Source: Martelella lutilitoris
GTDB lineage: Bacteria > Pseudomonadota > Alphaproteobacteria > Rhizobiales > Rhizobiaceae
Length of the DNA stretch: 64,000 nucleotides
Direction: 5' to 3'
Assembly (NCBI RefSeq): GCF_016598595.1
Contig: NZ_CP066786.1
Span: 3,433,501-3,497,500, forward strand
Below, piece by piece: positions 62,590 through 64,000 of this stretch. How positions within the stretch are numbered: position 1 is the first letter of the stretch; the number at the start of each line of letters is the position of its first letter. A model generated the notes under the pieces. It searched no databases. It saw nothing but the letters and a program-made list of their open reading frames with translations, and was not told the origin of the DNA. A program made the translations under genes and the position numbers.

Positions 62590-63720
62590 ATGAACGCGAT
62601 CAGCAAGGAACAGGTTCTGAAGAGCCTAGAAACCGTCACGCTTGCCGACGGCAAGCCCCTGTCTTTCAGCGGCCTCGTCTCCGACATCTTCATCGCTGAC
62701 GGCAAGATCTATTTCTCGCTGAACGTTCCCGCCGACAAGGTTGAGGCCTACGAGCCGGTGCGTCTTGCCGCGCAAAAGGCCGCCGAAGCGCTGCCCGGCG
62801 CGCGCCAGGCGCTGGTGACGCTGACGGCCGAAAAGCCTGCCGGACAGAAAGGCGAGCGCCCCGATGCCAGACAGAAACCCGATGCGCCGAAAGAGGGCGC
62901 CGGCGGAAAGGGCCAGTCCAAGCCCGAAATTCCCGGCATCGGCTCCATCATCGCCGTCGCCTCCGGCAAGGGCGGCGTCGGCAAGTCCACCACCTCGGTC
63001 AACCTTGCGCTCGGCCTTGCGGCGGAAGGCCTCAGGGTCGGACTTCTGGATGCCGACATCTACGGCCCGTCCATTCCCCGGTTGATGGGCCTTTCCGGGC
63101 GGCCGATGCAGGGGCCCGGCCGCACCATCATGCCGATGGAGAAATACGGCCTCAAGGTGATGTCGATCGGCTTTCTGGTCGACGAGGGCACCGCCGTCAT
63201 CTGGCGCGGGCCGATGGTGCAATCGGCGCTGATGCAGATGCTGCGCGAGGTTGCCTGGGGCGAACTCGACGTGCTCGTCGTCGACATGCCGCCCGGCACC
63301 GGCGACGCGCAACTGACCATGGCCCAGCAGGTGCCGCTTGCCGGGAGCGTGGTCGTCTCCACGCCGCAGGACCTGGCACTCATTGACGCGCGCAAGGCGA
63401 TCGCCATGTTCAACAAGGTCTCCGTGCCGGTGCTCGGCATCGTCGAAAACATGAGCGCCTTCATCTGCCCGAATTGCGGCGAAACACACCATATCTTCGG
63501 CCATGGGGGCGCGAAGGCGGAAGCCGAGAAGATCGGCGTCCCCTTCCTGGGTGAAGTGCCGCTGGCGATGGACATCCGCGCCACCTCGGATGCCGGAACA
63601 CCGGTGGTTGCCGGCGAACCGGACGGCCCGCACGCAAAAGCCTATCGCGCCATCGCCGCGGGGACCAAGGCCGGCCTTGCGGCCAAAACCAGCAAGGGTC
63701 CGTCGATCGTGTTCGATTGA
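62590..63720 (+). CDS. apbC: Iron-sulfur cluster carrier ATPase Mrp/ApbC
   Basis: A 376-residue protein. The N-terminal FSCA/MIP18-type domain (1-90) and a Lys/Ala-rich linker precede the ParA/MinD-type ATPase with the deviant Walker A ASGKGGVGKSTTSVNLA near 126, GLLDADIYGPSIPRLMG and VDMPPGTGDAQL. The pair of Cys in FICPNCGETH, near residue 295, binds the transient cluster. ApbC delivers Fe-S clusters to target proteins. It begins 22 bases after its predicted mRNA start. Confidence 0.96.
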   Translation: MNAISKEQVLKSLETVTLADGKPLSFSGLVSDIFIADGKIYFSLNVPADKVEAYEPVRLAAQKAAEALPGARQALVTLTAEKPAGQKGERPDARQKPDAPKEGAGGKGQSKPEIPGIGSIIAVASGKGGVGKSTTSVNLALGLAAEGLRVGLLDADIYGPSIPRLMGLSGRPMQGPGRTIMPMEKYGLKVMSIGFLVDEGTAVIWRGPMVQSALMQMLREVAWGELDVLVVDMPPGTGDAQLTMAQQVPLAGSVVVSTPQDLALIDARKAIAMFNKVSVPVLGIVENMSAFICPNCGETHHIFGHGGAKAEAEKIGVPFLGEVPLAMDIRATSDAGTPVVAGEPDGPHAKAYRAIAAGTKAGLAAKTSKGPSIVFD

Positions 63721-63727
63721 GGCGTCA

Positions 63728-64000
63728 TCAACCGGCGGCGAAAACGCATGCGCCGCCGACATAGGTGGCTTTCAGCGAAAGGTCTTCGCCAAGCAGCACG
63801 AAATCGGCATCGGCACCATCGGCAAGCCGGCCCTTGCGGCCCGCGCCCACGGCATCGGCCGGGTAAAGCGAGGCCATGCGCAAGGCCTCCTCCAGGGGCA
63901 CGCCAAGCATCCTGTGGCAATTGCGCACGCAGGTCAGCATGTCGGTATCCGCCCCGGCCAGCGTGCCGTCTTCCAGCGTGAGCCGGCCGTCGCGACGGTA
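63728..64000 (-). CDS. nagA: N-acetylglucosamine-6-phosphate deacetylase, C-terminal part (partial)
   Basis: The last 90 codons and the stop of a minus-strand gene running off the right edge. The readable peptide contains TLEDGTLAGADTDM, MLGVPLEEALRMASLYPADAVG and GRLADGADADFVLL, the C-terminal blocks of NagA amidohydrolases that deacetylate GlcNAc-6-phosphate. The stop is seven bases from the apbC stop. The catalytic metal motifs lie outside the window. Confidence 0.88.
   Translation of the reverse strand, partial: YRRDGRLTLEDGTLAGADTDMLTCVRNCHRMLGVPLEEALRMASLYPADAVGAGRKGRLADGADADFVLLGEDLSLKATYVGGACVFAAG

Overview
The window is GC-rich and gene-dense, about 64 kb of what looks like the chromosome of an alphaproteobacterium, most probably Rhizobiaceae or a close relative in the Rhizobiales. 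The evidence is the gene content and order: SRP RNA-dnaX-ybaB-recR, an aglEFGAK alpha-glucoside operon with divergent aglR beside zwf-pgl-edd (the arrangement known from Sinorhizobium), a CycM-type membrane cytochrome c, Omp25/31-type surface proteins, DUF2093, a MarR/OmpR-type regulator pair with a kinase, and short palindromic intergenic repeats of the kind common in rhizobial genomes. The genus cannot be decided from sequence alone. No phage, plasmid, transposase, CRISPR or restriction genes were seen; this is core-type chromosome with a few accessory insertions.

Layout. 1-5.9 kb: end of purM, purN, a metallo-beta-lactamase-fold hydrolase, a MarR-response regulator-histidine kinase operon, then csaA, proC and a YbjN protein on the minus strand. 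6-11 kb: a non-coding stretch with an isolated terminator, clpB with a heat-shock-type promoter, a short RNase D, a small membrane protein and a DedA protein. 11-16.8 kb: alkaline phosphatase behind a triple Pho-box-like array, a repeat element, then a three-gene unit (exported protein, ABC ATPase, FtsX-type permease with a very His/Asp-rich periplasmic loop) that resembles zinc-linked Zrg-type systems, and an AEC carrier. 16.8-22 kb: cytochrome c, kdsB-pheA, and a minus-strand HIT-nudC-WYL regulator-VOC cluster. 22-26.8 kb: SRP RNA, a YbaK deacylase, dnaX, ybaB, a LysE exporter, repeats and recR.

26.8-31.7 kb: a HAD phosphatase, a compact arsR-arsC-acr3 arsenic operon whose first mRNA is predicted to be leaderless, a DsbB/DUF5993 pair and a sodium:amino-acid symporter. 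31.7-42.5 kb: a luciferase-like oxidoreductase, a small basic protein, rpsU, a cold-shock gene, an AsmA protein, an outer-membrane barrel, a LysR regulator, a BaiN-type flavoprotein, and a glutamine-synthetase-like/FAD-oxidase pair. 42.6-56 kb: the Entner-Doudoroff operon zwf-pgl-edd, an Omp25/31-like protein, and the agl operon with divergent LacI-type aglR. Together these import alpha-glucosides, hydrolyse them in the cytoplasm and feed the glucose to 6-phosphogluconate and KDPG. 56-64 kb: a P-loop kinase, DUF2093, mutL, a multidomain FMN/Fe-S/FAD oxidoreductase, an SMP-30 protein, a ~600-base intergenic region, apbC/mrp and the end of nagA.

The most unusual locus is the ABC unit at 13.1-15.8 kb. 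Several regulatory sites (Pho boxes, arsR operator, aglR operators, the clpB promoter, SRP and apbC promoters) can be read directly from the sequence. All functional calls rest on recognised motifs and family memory; no searches were run.
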